Below, piece after piece: positions 20,514-21,449 of a stretch of 21,449 bases of DNA. Under the pieces are notes generated by a model. It was not told the DNA's origin. It saw only the letters and a program-made list of their open reading frames with translations, and searched no databases. The position numbers were made by a program, and so were the translations under genes. Source of the DNA: a virus; IMG/VR virus record IMGVR_UViG_3300028572_000028, positions 1 to 21,449 of that record; one strand, written 5' to 3'. Each line of letters begins with the position of its first letter. The first letter of the stretch is position 1.

Positions 20514-20606
20514 TCGGGCACCTCCATCGGCAGGTCATCGTTTAGGAGCGCGGCATGAACGGGCGATGAACCCCGATCAGGGGTGCCCCCCTTGCCGCGC
20601 GACCTA

Positions 20607-20637
20607 AGTGTAACGTCTGCTCTGCGGGGCATGTCAA
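20607..20637 (-). promoter_or_regulatory. Early promoter, TTGACA-19-TACACT
   Basis: Minus-strand TTGACA (20637-20632) is a perfect -35 box; TACACT (20612-20607) matches the -10 consensus at 4 of 6 with a slightly long 19-nt spacer. A hairpin ACCCC-TGATC-GGGGT lies in the leader within 20561-20587. It would drive the HNH-to-YbcO operon. Confidence 0.55.
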
Positions 20638-20649
20638 TTGCTAAATTGA
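20634..20649. promoter_or_regulatory. Candidate operator overlapping the early promoter
   Basis: TCAATT-4 nt-AATTGA is a perfect dyad that overlaps four bases of the TTGACA box. An outer pair, CATGT and ACATG, widens the symmetry into an AT-rich stretch that stands out from the GC-rich surroundings. Confidence 0.4.
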
Positions 20650-20728
20650 TGAAATTACATGTATTTTCTTCCATCGGCGAGTGAACTTTTCCGTGCGGTA
20701 GCCCACACAAGGAATCGGCGCGGACGTG

Positions 20729-20751
20729 AAAAAGGCCGCGCGGGGCGGCCT
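20729..20751 (-). terminator. Rho-independent terminator after the pentapeptide gene
   Basis: Minus strand: AGGCCGC / GCGGCCT, a perfect 7-bp stem with a 5-nt loop, running directly into T residues. It lies 34 nt after the stop of the pentapeptide gene and isolates it from the early operon. Confidence 0.85.
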
Positions 20752-20784
20752 GGCTGGGGTTGGATGGCTTCGGCCTGGATCGGC

Positions 20785-21449
20785 TCAGGATTGCCCCCCT
20801 GCGGCCTTCCTCGCCTTGCGTTCAGCCGAGCGGCGCTCCTGCTCTGCAATGTCCTCGACGTACTGGCGCGATTCCAGCCACTTGAAGGCCGTCTCGCCAT
20901 CGCGGAAGAACATCTTGGTGGCGACCGGCGCAGCCAGAACGCCAGCAGTCAGCGTATCCATCCCGCGAATCTCCGGGTCGGTCGAGCAGACTTGCAGCCA
21001 ACCGGCCATGCAATGAGTCGTGCCACAGAGCGTTTCTTCAGCGCAGGTGCGAGCCTTCCATGCATCATCGCCATGCCAGTGACGCATTTCAAGGCGTGCG
21101 CGGTCGTCCATGACGATGGCGCGTACTTTGTCCAGGCTTTCGATGGATTGCTCGTTGGTTGCCCGCTTGGCGGCGTCAGCGCCCCTGAGGTCAGCGTCCG
21201 TGAGGACAGCGCCCCTGAGGTCAGCGTCCGTGAGGTCAGCGTCCCTGAGTTCAGCGTCCGTGAGGTCAGCGCCCCAGAGGACGGCGTCCGTGAGGTCAGC
21301 GTCCCTGAGGTCAGCGTCCGTGAGGTCAGCGTCCCTGAGTTCAGCGTCCGTGAGGTCAGCGCCCGTGAGGACAGCGCCCCTGAGGTCAGCGTCCGTGAGG
21401 TCAGCGCCCCTGAGGTCAGCGACCGTGAGGACAGCGCCCCTGAGGTCAG
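20785..21449 (-). CDS. Pentapeptide-repeat protein (5' end outside window)
   Basis: The frame is open from the right edge to the stop at 20785, so the N-terminus is missing. The visible part has 17 full and one partial pentapeptide of the A-(D/V/E)-L-x-x type (mostly ADLTD and ADLRG in alternation), then a linker (ADAAKRATNQESIESLDKV) and a C-terminal domain with CAEETLCGTTHCMAGWLQV, a Cys/His motif I have seen in pentapeptide-type phage proteins. Pentapeptide repeats form a four-sided right-handed beta helix; some mimic DNA and inhibit gyrase, but that is not shown here. The last 25 residues are a charged helix. The gene has its own terminator. Confidence 0.85.
   Translation of the reverse strand, partial: DLRGAVLTVADLRGADLTDADLRGAVLTGADLTDAELRDADLTDADLRDADLTDAVLWGADLTDAELRDADLTDADLRGAVLTDADLRGADAAKRATNEQSIESLDKVRAIVMDDRARLEMRHWHGDDAWKARTCAEETLCGTTHCMAGWLQVCSTDPEIRGMDTLTAGVLAAPVATKMFFRDGETAFKWLESRQYVEDIAEQERRSAERKARKAAGGQS
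21181..21449 (-). repeat. 15-bp tandem repeat encoding the pentapeptides
   Basis: Seventeen complete 15-bp units and one of 14 bp at the edge, differing at only a few positions. Several units are identical (GCTGACCTCACGGAC occurs seven times in the coding sense), so length change by slippage or recombination is likely. Confidence 0.9.

Noticed and set aside
21181-21449. CRISPR-like array
   Set aside because: The 15-bp units are contiguous without spacers and encode pentapeptides in one open frame.

Overview
The window is part of a tailed-phage or prophage genome of high-GC character. Every gene I can support lies on the minus strand, so transcription runs from the right edge to the left. A contractile-tail sheath-like protein and a tail tube protein point to a myovirus. 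The DUF1073-type portal, DUF2213, DUF2184 capsid and DUF3383-like sheath, together with NinB and a YbcO-like nuclease, suggest a phage of Beta- or Gammaproteobacteria (inference). No integrase, repressor or lysis gene is visible, so the lifestyle cannot be decided.

Right to left. The edge holds a truncated pentapeptide-repeat protein that ends in its own terminator. A promoter with a perfect TTGACA box and an overlapping palindrome then drives an early operon at 20513-16455: an HNH endonuclease, a replication initiator with a heptamer repeat tract inside it (candidate origin), a probable helicase-loader-type protein, a string of very small proteins mostly joined by 4-nt overlaps, NinB and a YbcO-like nuclease.

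A second strong promoter at 16415-16444 is followed by a structured leader of about 180 nt. It feeds a gene whose middle is 39 dipeptides (Ala/Ser alternating with Asp/Ile/Tyr), encoded by a 234-bp hexanucleotide tract. After a 433-nt noncoding stretch full of hairpins come five small accessory genes and then the packaging and head module: small terminase, HNH-AP2 endonuclease, large terminase, portal, another HNH endonuclease, head morphogenesis protein, a Nudix-protease-scaffold fusion, a decoration-like protein and the major capsid protein. A rho-independent terminator follows the capsid gene.

The left third carries connector and tail genes: four neck or head-tail proteins, a small structural protein, the sheath, the tube, a second strong terminator, and a tail assembly chaperone running off the left edge with an in-phase T TTT TTC slippery heptamer.

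The most unusual features are these: (1) the large terminase reading frame is broken inside its Walker A motif by an in-frame six-base insertion that carries a stop, immediately downstream of a homing-type HNH gene; (2) a Nudix hydrolase is fused to the DUF2213 protease-like and scaffold protein, which also has an internal start with a good ribosome binding site; (3) the hexanucleotide/dipeptide gene has its own promoter and structured leader; (4) six exact heptamers lie inside the replication gene.
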